This document shows, one piece after another, positions 8,947 through 17,887 of a stretch of DNA of 64,000 bases. How positions within the stretch are numbered: position 1 is the stretch's first letter; every line of letters begins with the position of its first letter. The notes below the pieces were generated by a model. That model searched no databases. It saw nothing but the letters and a program-made list of their open reading frames with translations, and was not told the origin of the DNA. The DNA is from Flavobacteriaceae bacterium (GTDB taxonomy: Bacteria; Bacteroidota; Bacteroidia; Flavobacteriales; Flavobacteriaceae), in assembly GCA_004762155.1 (NCBI GenBank), contig SIHP01000014.1, forward strand, positions 91,290 through 155,289. The letters are read 5' to 3'. Both the position numbers and the translations under genes were made by a program.

Positions 8947-9444
8947 ATGAAAAAAGTAATTTTAATATTAGCCGTAATTTTTTCATCAAACATTATGTTA
9001 GCGCAAGGAATGTTTGATTCATTAGAAGATTTAGATGAAGTATCCGCAGTAATTGTAACTAAAGATGCATTTGAATTATTAAAAAAGTTTCCAGATGCAG
9101 CATCAGAAGACATGGAAGTTTTTAATACCGCAAAAGGTTTAGAAGAATTAAAAGTATTTTCTACAGAAAATATGGATGTTGCTGCTAAAATGGAAGTAAT
9201 GGTAAATAAAGTAATCAAAAACTCAAACTTAACACAGTTAATGCGTGTTAAAGATGATGGAACTCGTGTAAAGATTTACATAAAATCTACCAAGAATAAA
9301 GATATTGTAAGTGAAGTTTTAATGTATGTAAAGAATAATGAAAAAGATGGTGAGAAAACAGCAACTATTATTTCTTTAATAGGAGAGATAGATGTGAATA
9401 AGCTATCTAAAATAGCTAATGATTATCAAAAAAAAAACAAGTAA
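8947..9444 (+). CDS. DUF4252 family exported protein
   Basis: 165 residues with a cleavable signal peptide (MKKVILILAVIFSSNIMLAQ). The rest is a DUF4252-type domain: alternating charged helices and strands (TAKGLEELKVFSTEN, MRVKDDGTRVKIYIK, TATIISLIGEIDVNKLSKIA). The family is common in Bacteroidota next to ECF sigma factors and has no established function. It lies 38 nt after the membrane partner gene, so the three genes may share a transcript. A second DUF4252 gene follows after a hairpin. Confidence 0.8.
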   Translation: MKKVILILAVIFSSNIMLAQGMFDSLEDLDEVSAVIVTKDAFELLKKFPDAASEDMEVFNTAKGLEELKVFSTENMDVAAKMEVMVNKVIKNSNLTQLMRVKDDGTRVKIYIKSTKNKDIVSEVLMYVKNNEKDGEKTATIISLIGEIDVNKLSKIANDYQKKNK

Positions 9445-9455
9445 AAATAAAATAG

Positions 9456-9476
9456 AGTTGAGCTTTATGCTCAACT
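9456..9476 (+). terminator. Hairpin between the two DUF4252 genes
   Basis: AGTTGAGC and GCTCAACT form a perfect 8-bp stem with loop TTTAT, followed by TTATTT. It could be an attenuator or partial terminator between the genes rather than a full stop. Confidence 0.6.
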
Positions 9477-9502
9477 TTATTTATAACTAAACAAAAGAGT
9501 CA

Positions 9503-10045
9503 ATGAAAAAACTATATATAATTACCACTGTATTCATTATGTTGTTATGTACTTCTTGTAAAAAAGAATCATTACAGAGTTATATAATGGAGAGTCAAGA
9601 CAAAAAAGGATTTAGCCATATCTCTATTCCTACAGATGTATTTCAATTTGTGACTAGTTCAGCTTCAGAGGAAGATAAGAAAGCTTATGAAAGTATTCGT
9701 AAGATAAATGTTACGGGTTTACCTAAAAGTAATGCAACTGATGAAGAATATGCTATAGAAAAAGAAAAGTTGAAAGCTATTTTAAAAAACTCAGCGTATA
9801 AAAAATTAATGGGATTTAAAAAAGATGGTGTTAATGCAACAATTTATTATACAGGAGATACAGATGCAATAGATGAAATTATAGCATTTGGTTATGGAGA
9901 TGAAATAGGTGTAGGAATAGCACGTGTTTTAGGAGATAATATGAATCCTAGTGCCATTATGAAAATGATGAAAAGTACAAAGTTAGACCCTAGTGATGTA
10001 AGCTTAAGTCAATTTAAATTTATTTTAGATAAAATAAAAGAGTAA
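9503..10045 (+). CDS. DUF4252 family lipoprotein
   Basis: 180 residues with a lipoprotein signal (MKKLYIITTVFIMLLCTSCK). The body resembles the preceding gene: both have a segment of the form LMGFKKDGVNATIYY / LMRVKDDGTRVKIYI followed by a C-terminal LSQFKFILDKIKE-like helix. They look like diverged paralogues, one periplasmic and one lipid-anchored. Its position after the ECF sigma and partner genes suggests a target or sensor component of that sigma system. The molecular function is unknown. Confidence 0.8.
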   Translation: MKKLYIITTVFIMLLCTSCKKESLQSYIMESQDKKGFSHISIPTDVFQFVTSSASEEDKKAYESIRKINVTGLPKSNATDEEYAIEKEKLKAILKNSAYKKLMGFKKDGVNATIYYTGDTDAIDEIIAFGYGDEIGVGIARVLGDNMNPSAIMKMMKSTKLDPSDVSLSQFKFILDKIKE

Positions 10046-10066
10046 ACTTAATAATCAATATAAGTT

Positions 10067-10098
10067 AAACCACAACTCATTTTTATGAGTTGTGGTTT
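10067..10098 (+). terminator. Terminator of the ECF operon
   Basis: A 14-bp perfect stem (left arm 10067-10080, right arm 10085-10098) with loop TTTT is followed by CTTTTAAT. It lies 22 nt after the second DUF4252 stop. Confidence 0.85.
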
Positions 10099-10153
10099 CT
10101 TTTAATATATAAGGGTTTAACGAGCTTTTAACAAGTAAGCCAACTAAAATTAC

Positions 10154-10161
10154 TATTTTTG
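10154..10161 (+). promoter_or_regulatory. Possible -7 box for M1 peptidase
   Basis: TATTTTTG fits TAnnTTTG, 63 nt before the M1 aminopeptidase start and after the upstream terminator. No clear -33 element is visible. Confidence 0.35.
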
Positions 10162-10223
10162 ATGTTATTCTAAAAGTGGAATGCTTTTTGAAATTAAAAA
10201 TAGAAATCTGAAGAAAAATATTT

Positions 10224-12668
10224 ATGAAGAAAATATTCTTATCCCTTATAGCTATTATAGCTACAACTTCAATAATTGCACAAAAAGCATCAGCATATAA
10301 AGCTGAAAAAGATAAAGTTTTCGATTTAATTCACACAAAGTTAAAAGTAGATTTTAATTTTCAAGAAAAAACAATGAATGGTGAAGAGTGGGTAACTATA
10401 AAACCTCACTTTTATTCACAAAATAAATTGGTTTTAGATGCGAAAGGAATGTTGATTCATACTATAAGCTTGAATACTAAAACACTAAATTATAATTATG
10501 ATGGGCAAGAGTTAATTATAGATTTGGATAAAAAGTATACCAAAGACGAAAAATTTACACTTCATATAAAATATACAGCACAACCAGAAAAAGTAAAACA
10601 AAAAGGAAGTGCAGCAATAACAGATGCAAAAGGATTATACTTTATAAATCCGACAGGAATTGATGAAAATAAACCAACACAAATTTGGACACAAGGAGAA
10701 ACCGAAGCAAGTAGTTGTTGGTTTCCTACGATAGATTCACCAAATCAAAAAACATCACAAGAAATTTATATAACTGTTCCACAAAAATTTGTAACACTAT
10801 CTAACGGAAAATTAGAAAAACAAACAAAAAATACCAACGGAACACGAACTGACTATTGGAATTTTACACCAAAACATGCTCCTTATTTGTTTTTTATGGG
10901 AATTGGTGAATATGAAATCATAAAAGACAACTATAAAAATATTCCTGTTGATTATTATGTAGAAAAAAAATACGCTCCATACGCTAAGCAAATTTTTGGT
11001 AAAACTCCAGAAATGTTAGCGTTTTTCTCAAAAATAACAGGAATTGAATATCCTTGGAATAAATATGCTCAAATTGTTGGTAGAGATTATGTTAGCGGAG
11101 CTATGGAAAATACTACAGCGGTTATTCATGGAGAAAATGCATATCAGGTTCCTGGTGAATTAATAGACGATAATATTCAAGAAAATACAATTGCTCACGA
11201 AGCTTTTCATCATTGGTTTGGAGATTTGGTAACTGCTGAAAGTTGGAGTAATTTAACGGTAAACGAAAGTTTTGCCAATTATAGCGAGTATTTATGGAGA
11301 GAATATAAATACGGAACCGATAATGCAGATGCGCATATGTTGGAAGATATAACAGCATACAAAGAAGGGAAAAATTACGATAAACATTTAGTCCGTTTTT
11401 TTTATGATGATAAAGAAGATATGTTTGATGCAGTTAGTTATAATAAAGGAGGGAAGATCTTACATATGTTGCGTAACTATTTAGGAAAAGAAGCTTTTTA
11501 TGCAGGTTTAAATAACTATTTAACCAATAATAAATACAGTACAGGAGAAGCACATCAATTGCGTTTGGCTTTCGAAGAAGTGAGTGGAAAGGATTTGAAT
11601 CCCTTTTTTAATCAATGGTATTTTAATAGCGGACATCCAAAATTAGATGTTTCTTACGATTATAATGAATTAAGAAAAACAGTAACTGTAAACATTTATC
11701 AAACGCAAGATAACGAGTTTACTTTTCCTTTAGCTATTGATGTTTTTGAAGGAACAACTGCAACACGACAAAATGTTTTTGTAAATGGGAAAGATGCTTC
11801 TTTTACGTTTCCATATACAAAGCAGCCAAAATTAATACAGATAAATGCAGATGGAGTTTTATTATGTGACATCAACGAAAATAAAGTTTTAAGTGATTAT
11901 ATTTTTCAATTAAAAAATGCTAAATACTATGGACATAAAAGAGAAGCGTTATTAGAAGTTGCTAAAAAACAAGACGATAAAAATGCATTTGATGCTATTG
12001 CTAATGCAATGAATGACTCGTTTTATAAAATTAGAATATTAGCTTTAGAAAATATAAATCTAATTAATAAGAACAGTAAAAAACGAGCTATAGAAAACAT
12101 CAAAAAAATAGCAAATAACGATTCTAAAACATTGGTGCAAGCAACAGCAATAGAAACTTTAGGTAAATTAACGGATCCAGAGTATAAACCAATTTTTGAA
12201 AAAGCATTGCAAAGTCCTTCGTACTCAGTAATGGGTAAAGCTTTGGTGGCAATGTACTATATTGATAAACCTTTGGCAATAACAAAATCTAAAGAACTAC
12301 CTAAAGAAGTAAAAGAAATTATAGCTACTCCGTTAACACGAATTTATCTTGAAGAAAAAGATGAAACAGAATTAACTTTTATAGCAGGTAATGTAATGTC
12401 TGGAATGTTTTTAAGTGCCGATAAAAAAGTACAAACTTTGTATAAAAAAGCTTATGAAAAAATAGCGAAAAGTAATAATACGGAGGCTATTATAAATTTA
12501 ACAGAGGATATTGTAGTAAAGGGAAATCAATATAAGCAATATAGTTTTGATCAAGTTGGTGTAAATCTATTACGACAAATGATACAAAAGCAGAAAACAG
12601 CGAATAAGTCAAACAAAGATAAAAACATAGAAATTATTAAAACTGCAATGGCAAAGTTGTTACAGTAA
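10224..12668 (+). CDS. M1 family zinc aminopeptidase
   Basis: Exported metallopeptidase of 814 residues that removes N-terminal amino acids. A signal peptide (MKKIFLSLIAIIATTSIIAQ) is followed by the M1 beta-sandwich domain. The substrate motif GAMEN is at about residue 292. The zinc site is HEAFHHW at about 325 with the third ligand Glu in NESFANY about 18 residues after. The C-terminal third is helical with HEAT-like units (about 560-810). The long form with a C-terminal helical part is common in Bacteroidota. It appears to be monocistronic. The likely role is peptide nutrition in the periplasm or at the cell surface. Confidence 0.95.
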   Translation: MKKIFLSLIAIIATTSIIAQKASAYKAEKDKVFDLIHTKLKVDFNFQEKTMNGEEWVTIKPHFYSQNKLVLDAKGMLIHTISLNTKTLNYNYDGQELIIDLDKKYTKDEKFTLHIKYTAQPEKVKQKGSAAITDAKGLYFINPTGIDENKPTQIWTQGETEASSCWFPTIDSPNQKTSQEIYITVPQKFVTLSNGKLEKQTKNTNGTRTDYWNFTPKHAPYLFFMGIGEYEIIKDNYKNIPVDYYVEKKYAPYAKQIFGKTPEMLAFFSKITGIEYPWNKYAQIVGRDYVSGAMENTTAVIHGENAYQVPGELIDDNIQENTIAHEAFHHWFGDLVTAESWSNLTVNESFANYSEYLWREYKYGTDNADAHMLEDITAYKEGKNYDKHLVRFFYDDKEDMFDAVSYNKGGKILHMLRNYLGKEAFYAGLNNYLTNNKYSTGEAHQLRLAFEEVSGKDLNPFFNQWYFNSGHPKLDVSYDYNELRKTVTVNIYQTQDNEFTFPLAIDVFEGTTATRQNVFVNGKDASFTFPYTKQPKLIQINADGVLLCDINENKVLSDYIFQLKNAKYYGHKREALLEVAKKQDDKNAFDAIANAMNDSFYKIRILALENINLINKNSKKRAIENIKKIANNDSKTLVQATAIETLGKLTDPEYKPIFEKALQSPSYSVMGKALVAMYYIDKPLAITKSKELPKEVKEIIATPLTRIYLEEKDETELTFIAGNVMSGMFLSADKKVQTLYKKAYEKIAKSNNTEAIINLTEDIVVKGNQYKQYSFDQVGVNLLRQMIQKQKTANKSNKDKNIEIIKTAMAKLLQ

Positions 12669-12715
12669 ACTAATATTTTATATAACTTTAGATTAAAAGT
12701 TTCCATATTATTAAT

Positions 12716-13150
12716 ATGAAATTAAGACAAATAACCAAGCTAAATATTTTTTTAGGTTGGTTTTTACTATTAGCGATACTAATTACCCAAGTTGTAATAA
12801 TAAATTGGGCTTTTACTATAGGAAGAATGGCTTCTTTTATAGCTTTGTTAACTGGAATATTATTTTTACCTTTTCTATTGGTTTCTATAATAAGTGTTTT
12901 AAAAAGATCTCGCCATAATAATAGTATTAAAAAAGGGATTAGAATAGCAATATTTTTTCAGGTATTATTACCAATACTATTACCTTTTTTCTTTGATAAA
13001 GAATTAAAATATTTTAGCGTATTAGGTGTTTCTTTTGGCATTATTAACTGGTACTTTAGAAAGAAACATGAAATACAATTATTAATACTTAATTTGACGG
13101 GGTTTTGCCTTTGGCTATGTATATCTTTATTAGGAATATTAAATATATGA
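12716..13150 (+). CDS. Hypothetical four-helix membrane protein
   Basis: 144 residues, not recognised. Four hydrophobic segments are visible: about 10-33 (IFLGWFLLLAILITQVVIINW), 36-61, 77-95 and 120-142. Basic residues flank them. It starts 47 nt after the M1 peptidase stop and 42 nt before the broken RDD gene, so these small membrane genes could form one unit. There are no catalytic motifs and nothing indicates a function. Confidence 0.65.
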   Translation: MKLRQITKLNIFLGWFLLLAILITQVVIINWAFTIGRMASFIALLTGILFLPFLLVSIISVLKRSRHNNSIKKGIRIAIFFQVLLPILLPFFFDKELKYFSVLGVSFGIINWYFRKKHEIQLLILNLTGFCLWLCISLLGILNI

Positions 13151-13192
13151 TTAAAGAAAATAATATAATTTTAACAATAGAAAAAGAAACCA

Positions 13193-13675
13193 ATGATAGA
13201 AGATAAATTACAAAAAACAGCGTTAATAACTCATCCAAATATAAGAAAGAGAATTATTGCAGGTCTATTTGATTATACAATTATTTTTCTTTTAACTTTT
13301 ATATTTATACTTACTTTTGGAGAACCAAATAATGAAGGCGGTTATACTGTTGAAGGATTTCCAGCACTTTTACCAATGTTATTTTGGGGAGTTATGACAA
13401 TAGGAGTAGAGCAATGGTTTGGAACTACATTTGGAAATTATTTAGTTGGATTAAAGCCAGTATCACTATTAAATATTTCTGAGAGTTCAATTTTTAATAA
13501 AATAAATAAATAATTAACTTTCACACAATCTTTAAAAAGACATTTGTTAGATCCAATAGATATGTTTTTCTTTGGCTTAATAGGAATACTAATCATTAAA
13601 AATACAGGGAAAAATCAAAGATTAGGTGATCTTTGGGCACAAACAACTGTTGTAAAAATTGAAACTGAAAAATAA
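13193..13675 (+). pseudogene. RDD family membrane protein broken by an in-frame TAA
   Basis: The first part (13193-13513) encodes a typical RDD N-terminus, KRIIAGLFDYTIIFLLTFIF, and the conserved GTTFGNYLVGLKPVS. After a low-complexity tail (ISESSIFNKINK) a TAA stands at 13511-13513. In the same frame the sequence then continues without a stop as LTFTQSLKRHLLDPIDMFFF, further ending QRLGDLWAQTTVVK, which is the conserved RDD C-terminal half, to a TAA at 13673-13675. One nonsense codon therefore splits a complete RDD protein of about 160 residues. It could be a true pseudogene, a recent mutation or a sequencing error. RDD proteins are small membrane proteins, some implicated in ion transport. 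Confidence 0.82.
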
Positions 13676-13696
13676 AATTGCTTTAAAAATAAAGAA

Positions 13697-14305
13697 ATGT
13701 ACAAATTTTGGAAATTAAAAGACTCAAAAGTAAATAAACTAATTTTAATAAAAGATAAATGTATTTTCAAGGGAAACCCAAAAGAGAATGAATTAGTTAG
13801 GTTAACAAAAGAAACAGATGATGTTTCTTTTGTTAATGAACTTTTTAGTATTCCATATTCTTATATAAGAACAATAGAAAATCAGAAAAAGAACAAACAA
13901 ATTAAAATATTTTATGGCAATGATTCTGAAGATGAATTGATTTTTAGCGATTTAAATGTTAAAAATGAGGTGTTTGATTATATAAAAACTGATATTTCAG
14001 GATTTCAATATTCAAAAGAACTTCCAAGTGTTTTAAAATATGCAAAAGCTCAATTTTTTGCATTATTATTTGTTACTGGAATTTTTATTTGGGCATTATA
14101 TTTAGCGAATCAAATTGAAAATGGAGTAGTATATGAAATTGTTGGAGGAAGACCAGGATTATCTGGAATTGTTTTAATAATAGCAGGTTTAGGTGTGCTA
14201 AAAGTTATATTAGGTTATTTATGTTTACTAAGTATAATTATTTTTGTTTTAATTAAGAAATTAAAATCAAGAACCGAGTTTGAAATTTTGAAAAGGAGAA
14301 CATAA
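13697..14305 (+). CDS. Hypothetical membrane protein
   Basis: 202 residues, not recognised. The N-terminal 115 residues are soluble and lysine-rich, with a segment that looks like a PH-like or DUF-type sandwich (KDKCIFKGNPKENELVRL, then IPYSYIRTIE and KQIKIFYGNDSEDELIFSDL). Two long membrane segments follow (about 117-135 and 152-188). The strand-then-helix layout resembles bacterial PH-domain membrane proteins, but that is only a similarity of pattern. It follows the broken RDD gene by 21 nt. Confidence 0.65.
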   Translation: MYKFWKLKDSKVNKLILIKDKCIFKGNPKENELVRLTKETDDVSFVNELFSIPYSYIRTIENQKKNKQIKIFYGNDSEDELIFSDLNVKNEVFDYIKTDISGFQYSKELPSVLKYAKAQFFALLFVTGIFIWALYLANQIENGVVYEIVGGRPGLSGIVLIIAGLGVLKVILGYLCLLSIIIFVLIKKLKSRTEFEILKRRT

Positions 14306-14340
14306 CTAATTTATTTATAATAAACATTTGGTATCTGTTA

Positions 14341-14925
14341 ATGAGTATTGAAAAATCAATTATATCAGAAATATTTAAAGACATTTCTTTTACATTAGAA
14401 GAAGTGAATACTATTCAAGAATCGTTTGAAAAAGTAAATTTAAAAAAAGGAGAAATACTCTTAAAGTCAAACGAAACAGTATTTGATCAATACTATGTTT
14501 ACAGTGGCTGTTTACGAACTTTTTTTATAGATTCATTTGGTAAAGAACATACTTTACAATTTGCCATAAACGATTGGTGGATTAGTGATTATACAGCATT
14601 TTTTACAACAACAAAGTCAATATTAAATATTGAAGTTATTCAAGATGCGACGTTATATAAAATTTCCAAAAAAAGTTTAGAAAACTTATATGCTAAAATA
14701 CCAGAGTTAGAAACGTTTTATAGAAAAAAAATGGAAAAAGCTTTTGCTAGTTTTCAAAAAAGAATATTGGCTAGTTTAGCACAATCTGCAAAAGAGCGCT
14801 ATGTATTTTTTATAAATACATATCCTAATATAGAACAAAGTGTAAAGAATTATCATATAGCGTCTTATTTAGGAATCACTACAGAAAGCTTAAGCAGAAT
14901 TAGAAAAGAATTAACATCTAAATAA
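14341..14925 (+). CDS. Crp/Fnr family transcriptional regulator
   Basis: 194 residues. The N-terminal cyclic-nucleotide-binding-like beta-roll covers about 10-115 (NLKKGEILLKSNETVFDQYYVYSGCLRTFF, quoted here only by its ends NLKKGE and GCLRTFF). The C-terminal helix-turn-helix is visible in YHIASYLGITTESLSRIRKE. No N-terminal cysteine cluster is present, so it is not a classic [4Fe-4S] Fnr. Many flavobacterial members of this short subgroup act as single-gene regulators. It precedes the DJ-1/PfpI gene by 74 nt in the same direction and may control it. The inducer is unknown. Confidence 0.9.
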   Translation: MSIEKSIISEIFKDISFTLEEVNTIQESFEKVNLKKGEILLKSNETVFDQYYVYSGCLRTFFIDSFGKEHTLQFAINDWWISDYTAFFTTTKSILNIEVIQDATLYKISKKSLENLYAKIPELETFYRKKMEKAFASFQKRILASLAQSAKERYVFFINTYPNIEQSVKNYHIASYLGITTESLSRIRKELTSK

Positions 14926-14966
14926 GTTTCTTACCATACATCAATTTTTAAGAGTTCTTTTCATTA

Positions 14967-14974
14967 TAATTTTG
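14967..14974 (+). promoter_or_regulatory. Possible -7 box for PfpI gene
   Basis: TAATTTTG fits TAnnTTTG, 26 nt upstream of the DJ-1/PfpI start and within the gap after the Crp/Fnr gene. Confidence 0.4.
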
Positions 14975-14999
14975 TTTACTGATACTAAATAATATTAAA

Positions 15000-15800
15000 A
15001 TGAAAAAAATACTAACCACAGTATTCGTTATAGCTTTGTTTGCATCTTGCGGAAAAAGCAAAAAAGAAACAGCAGTTTCAGAAGAAAAAACAGCAACGAA
15101 CTCTAAAAAAAATACACCAATGAAAAAAGTACTATTTGTAGTAACAAGTCACTCAGATTTAGGAAATACAGGAGAAAAAACTGGTTTTTGGGTTGAAGAA
15201 TTTGCAGCACCTTATTATTTATTAAAAGATAAAGGAATAGAAATTACTATTGCTTCTCCAAAAGGAGGACAACCACCTATTGATCCAAAAAGCAATGAGC
15301 CAGATTTTCAAACTCCAGCAACCGTAAGATTTAATGCCGACAAAGAAACACAAGAAATTTTATCAAAGTCAGTGAAGTTAGTAACGATTAATCAAGCAGA
15401 TTTTGATGCCGTATTTTTTCCAGGAGGACACGGACCTTTATGGGATTTAGCAGAAGATAAAAACTCAATAGCTTTAATTGAAGATTTTTATAAAAATAAT
15501 AAACCAGTAGCAGCAGTATGCCATGCACCTGCTATTTTTAAAAATACAAAGAATACAGATGGAACTCCTTTAGTAAAAGGTAAAAAAGTAACAGGGTTTA
15601 CTAATACAGAAGAAGATGCTGTTCAACTAACCTCTATTGTACCATTTTTGGTAGAAGATATGTTAAAAAATAACGGAGGAATTTATTCTAAAAAAGACGA
15701 TTGGAATCCTTATGCAGTAGAAGATGGTATGTTAATTACTGGTCAAAATCCAGCTTCATCTGAATTAGTTGCAGAAATTTTATTAAAAAAGTTAGATTAA
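15000..15800 (+). CDS. DJ-1/PfpI (Hsp31-like) family lipoprotein
   Basis: 266 residues. A lipoprotein signal with lipobox LFASC is followed by a Lys/Thr-rich linker and a class I glutamine-amidotransferase-like domain of the Hsp31/DJ-1 branch. The nucleophile elbow is AAVCHAPAIF (Cys about residue 175), preceded by FFPGGHGPLWD, which carries the oxyanion loop. The substrates proposed for the family are damaged proteins or reactive carbonyls such as methylglyoxal. Lipid anchoring of this family is less usual than a cytosolic form. An internal ATG at 15121 could give a cytosolic form, but the upstream signal is too good to ignore. It is ended by a strong hairpin. Confidence 0.9.
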   Translation: MKKILTTVFVIALFASCGKSKKETAVSEEKTATNSKKNTPMKKVLFVVTSHSDLGNTGEKTGFWVEEFAAPYYLLKDKGIEITIASPKGGQPPIDPKSNEPDFQTPATVRFNADKETQEILSKSVKLVTINQADFDAVFFPGGHGPLWDLAEDKNSIALIEDFYKNNKPVAAVCHAPAIFKNTKNTDGTPLVKGKKVTGFTNTEEDAVQLTSIVPFLVEDMLKNNGGIYSKKDDWNPYAVEDGMLITGQNPASSELVAEILLKKLD

Positions 15801-15823
15801 AATAACAATAACTCATTTTTAAG

Positions 15824-15851
15824 AGAGACTTGAATATTAATTCAAGTCTCT
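15824..15851 (+). terminator. Rho-independent terminator
   Basis: An 11-bp stem AGAGACTTGAA / TTCAAGTCTCT with loop TATTAA is followed by a run of T residues. It lies 24 nt after the PfpI stop. Confidence 0.9.
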
Positions 15852-15948
15852 TTTTTTTATTTAAATTTTAAAATTTTTCGCATTGAAAAAAATAATTAAT
15901 AAATAAGATAAAACTTTAAAAAAAAACAAATTGAATTAGTTTAAAATG

Positions 15949-15956
15949 TAATTTTG
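15949..15956 (+). promoter_or_regulatory. Possible promoter of DUF3050 gene
   Basis: TAATTTTG fits the TAnnTTTG -7 box. A TTG lies at 15931-15933, giving a spacer of only 15 nt, shorter than usual. The site is 89 nt before the DUF3050 start. The rest of the gap 15852-16044 holds nothing else recognisable. Confidence 0.35.
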
Positions 15957-16044
15957 TAACGATAAATGTGGTTAATTTAAAAGGCTTACTTTATATTAAT
16001 GAATATTAACTACAACTAAAATTTAATTTCTTAATATTTATAAA

Positions 16045-16851
16045 ATGATGAACAGAATAGAACATGTAGAAAACGAAATTTCTGAATTAAGAGAACAATT
16101 ACAAAAACATAAACTGTACACGAATTTAAAAAATGTGTCAGATATAAGAACCTTTATGGAAAACCATGTATTTGCTGTATGGGATTTTATGTCGCTTTTA
16201 AAATATCTTCAATTAAAATTAACAAATGTTTCAATTCCTTGGATTCCTGCTAAAAATCCTGTTTTAGCAAGGTTTATAAATGAAATTGTTCACGGAGAAG
16301 AAAGTGATATTAATGAGTTAGGAGAACCTAAAAGTCATTTTGAAATGTATTTGGAAGCCATGCATCAAATAACAGCAAATACGAATGAAATTGATAATTT
16401 TGTTAAATTAATAACATCAGGGCAGGCTGTTAATTATGCTTTAAATGAAATTCATATAGATGAAAGAGTAGCCGATTTTGTTAAGTTTTCTTTTTCTGTT
16501 ATTGAAGCTAATAAAACTCACTTAGTAGCTTCTGCATTTACATTTGGTAGAGAAGATGTTATACCAGATATGTTTATTGAAATTTTAAAGAATGCAGATG
16601 CAGAAAATAAGCAATTTAATAAATTGGTATATTATTTAGAACGTCATATTGAACTTGATGGAGATGAACATGGACCATTATCTCTTCAAATGATTTCAGA
16701 ATTATGTGGTACAGATGATGTTAAATGGGAGGAAACATTAATAATAGCAAAACAATCATTATTAAAAAGAATATCTCTTTGGGATGCAATAAATGATGTG
16801 TTAGAAAAAGAGAAATTGTTGAAGAACAATGAAGCAGTAAAAAATCATTAA
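16045..16851 (+). CDS. DUF3050 family protein (heme-oxygenase-like fold)
   Basis: 268 residues, cytoplasmic. The whole length matches DUF3050: HKLYTNLKNVSDIRTFMENH, VFAVWDFMSLLKYLQ, INEIVHGEESD, GEPKSHFEMYLEAM, and YYLERHIELDGDEHGPLSL. Conserved His/Glu/Asp residues in these helices resemble the metal-binding pattern of heme-oxygenase-like diiron enzymes; that reading is inference. Either ATG at 16045 or the adjacent one at 16048 could start it. The nucleotidyltransferase gene follows after 3 nt. The biochemical role is unknown. Confidence 0.85.
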   Translation: MMNRIEHVENEISELREQLQKHKLYTNLKNVSDIRTFMENHVFAVWDFMSLLKYLQLKLTNVSIPWIPAKNPVLARFINEIVHGEESDINELGEPKSHFEMYLEAMHQITANTNEIDNFVKLITSGQAVNYALNEIHIDERVADFVKFSFSVIEANKTHLVASAFTFGREDVIPDMFIEILKNADAENKQFNKLVYYLERHIELDGDEHGPLSLQMISELCGTDDVKWEETLIIAKQSLLKRISLWDAINDVLEKEKLLKNNEAVKNH

Positions 16852-16854
16852 ATA

Positions 16855-17406
16855 ATGAATTCGAATCTAGATGATGAGTTTTTAAAAATTATTAAATCAG
16901 ATATATGGATGATTAATATTTTAAAAACTGTCAGAGATTTAAATCTTAATGATTGTTGGATTGGCGCAGGTTTTATTAGAAATAAAATTTGGGATGTAAA
17001 GCACAATAAAACAAGAACAAATTTAAATGATATTGATGTAATTTATTTTGATAAAATAAAATATTCAAAAATATATGATGTATTATTAGAAAAGCAATTA
17101 CAAGTTAGTAATTCTACTATAAATTGGTCTGTTAAAAACCAAGCAAGAATGCATTTAAGAAATAAGCACAAACAATATGTTAATTGTGATAATGCAATTT
17201 CTTTTTGGCCAGAGACAGCTACAGCTATAGCAATACGAATAAATGACAAAAATGATATTGAATACATTGCTCCATATGGATTAGAAGACTTATTTAATTT
17301 GTTAATTGTACCAACACCAAATTTTGATTTTAAGGTCTTTAAAAATAGAATTGAAAAGAAGCAGTGGATAAAAACCTGGAATAAACTAGTAATAAAAACA
17401 AATTGA
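16855..17406 (+). CDS. Nucleotidyltransferase family protein (NTP_transf_6/DUF925)
   Basis: 183 residues. The nucleotidyltransferase motifs are visible: WIGAGFIRNKIWD (about 36-48) corresponds to the glycine-arginine nucleotide loop, and NDIDVIYFD (about 62-70) carries the paired aspartates. SFWPETATAIAIRI and DIEYIAPYGLEDLFNLLI are further conserved blocks of the NTP_transf_6 family. It starts 3 nt after the DUF3050 stop and is probably co-transcribed. Substrate unknown. The gene is intact, unlike the next two. Confidence 0.85.
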   Translation: MNSNLDDEFLKIIKSDIWMINILKTVRDLNLNDCWIGAGFIRNKIWDVKHNKTRTNLNDIDVIYFDKIKYSKIYDVLLEKQLQVSNSTINWSVKNQARMHLRNKHKQYVNCDNAISFWPETATAIAIRINDKNDIEYIAPYGLEDLFNLLIVPTPNFDFKVFKNRIEKKQWIKTWNKLVIKTN

Positions 17407-17436
17407 TTTTATAACTACTAAAAATTTAAAATTACT

Positions 17437-17865
17437 ATGGAAAACTATATAGAAACAACTGCAGAGTTAGGAAAACAATTTTATTTAGATTTTAAAGGAA
17501 AAGGAAAGTTGGTGATGTTAAATTTACTAAAGTTTTAAAAAATTGCAGACTATTCTGGGTTAAAAGATTTTGAATCAAAAAAACAAATTTCAGGTAAAGA
17601 AGCTTATCAATTATATATAGCTAATGTTGCTCCTGAATTAGAAAAAGTAGGAAGTAAAATTTTATTTTCAGGAAATAGTAAAAACTATCTTATAGGTCCA
17701 GATTCAGAAAGTTGGGATGCTGTATTGCTAGTAGAACATCAATCTTTAGAATTTTTTTTGGAGTTCACAAAAAATGAAGAATACCTTAAATCTTTAATTC
17801 ATAGAATTGCTGCTTTAGAAAATTCAAGACTTTTACCTACTTTAGAAAATAAAGGTTTATTTTAG
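17437..17865 (+). pseudogene. DUF1330-like protein broken by an in-frame TAA
   Basis: From ATG 17437 the frame reads MENYIETTAELGKQFYLD and then VMLNLLKF, stops at TAA 17536-17538 (codon 34), and continues in the same frame as KIADYSGLKDFESKKQISGK. It goes on through YQLYIANVAPELEKVGSKIL, GPDSESWDAVLLVEHQSLEF and LENSRLLPT to TAG 17863-17865. MLNLLKF near the start and a late LVEYPS-like block are the pattern of DUF1330 proteins (small dimeric alpha-beta barrels). Removing a single nonsense codon restores about 142 residues. It is either decayed or a sequence error. Confidence 0.78.
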
Positions 17866-17887
17866 TTTAAGTATAAATATATAAACT

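Noticed and set aside
8778..9218. 146-residue minus-strand frame opposite the DUF4252 gene
   Set aside because: Low-complexity Leu/Ser-rich shadow; it crosses two real plus-strand genes.
12716..14305. A defence or toxin-antitoxin island in the block of small membrane genes
   Set aside because: No nuclease, toxin, antitoxin or known defence domain was seen; only an RDD remnant and two unassigned membrane proteins.
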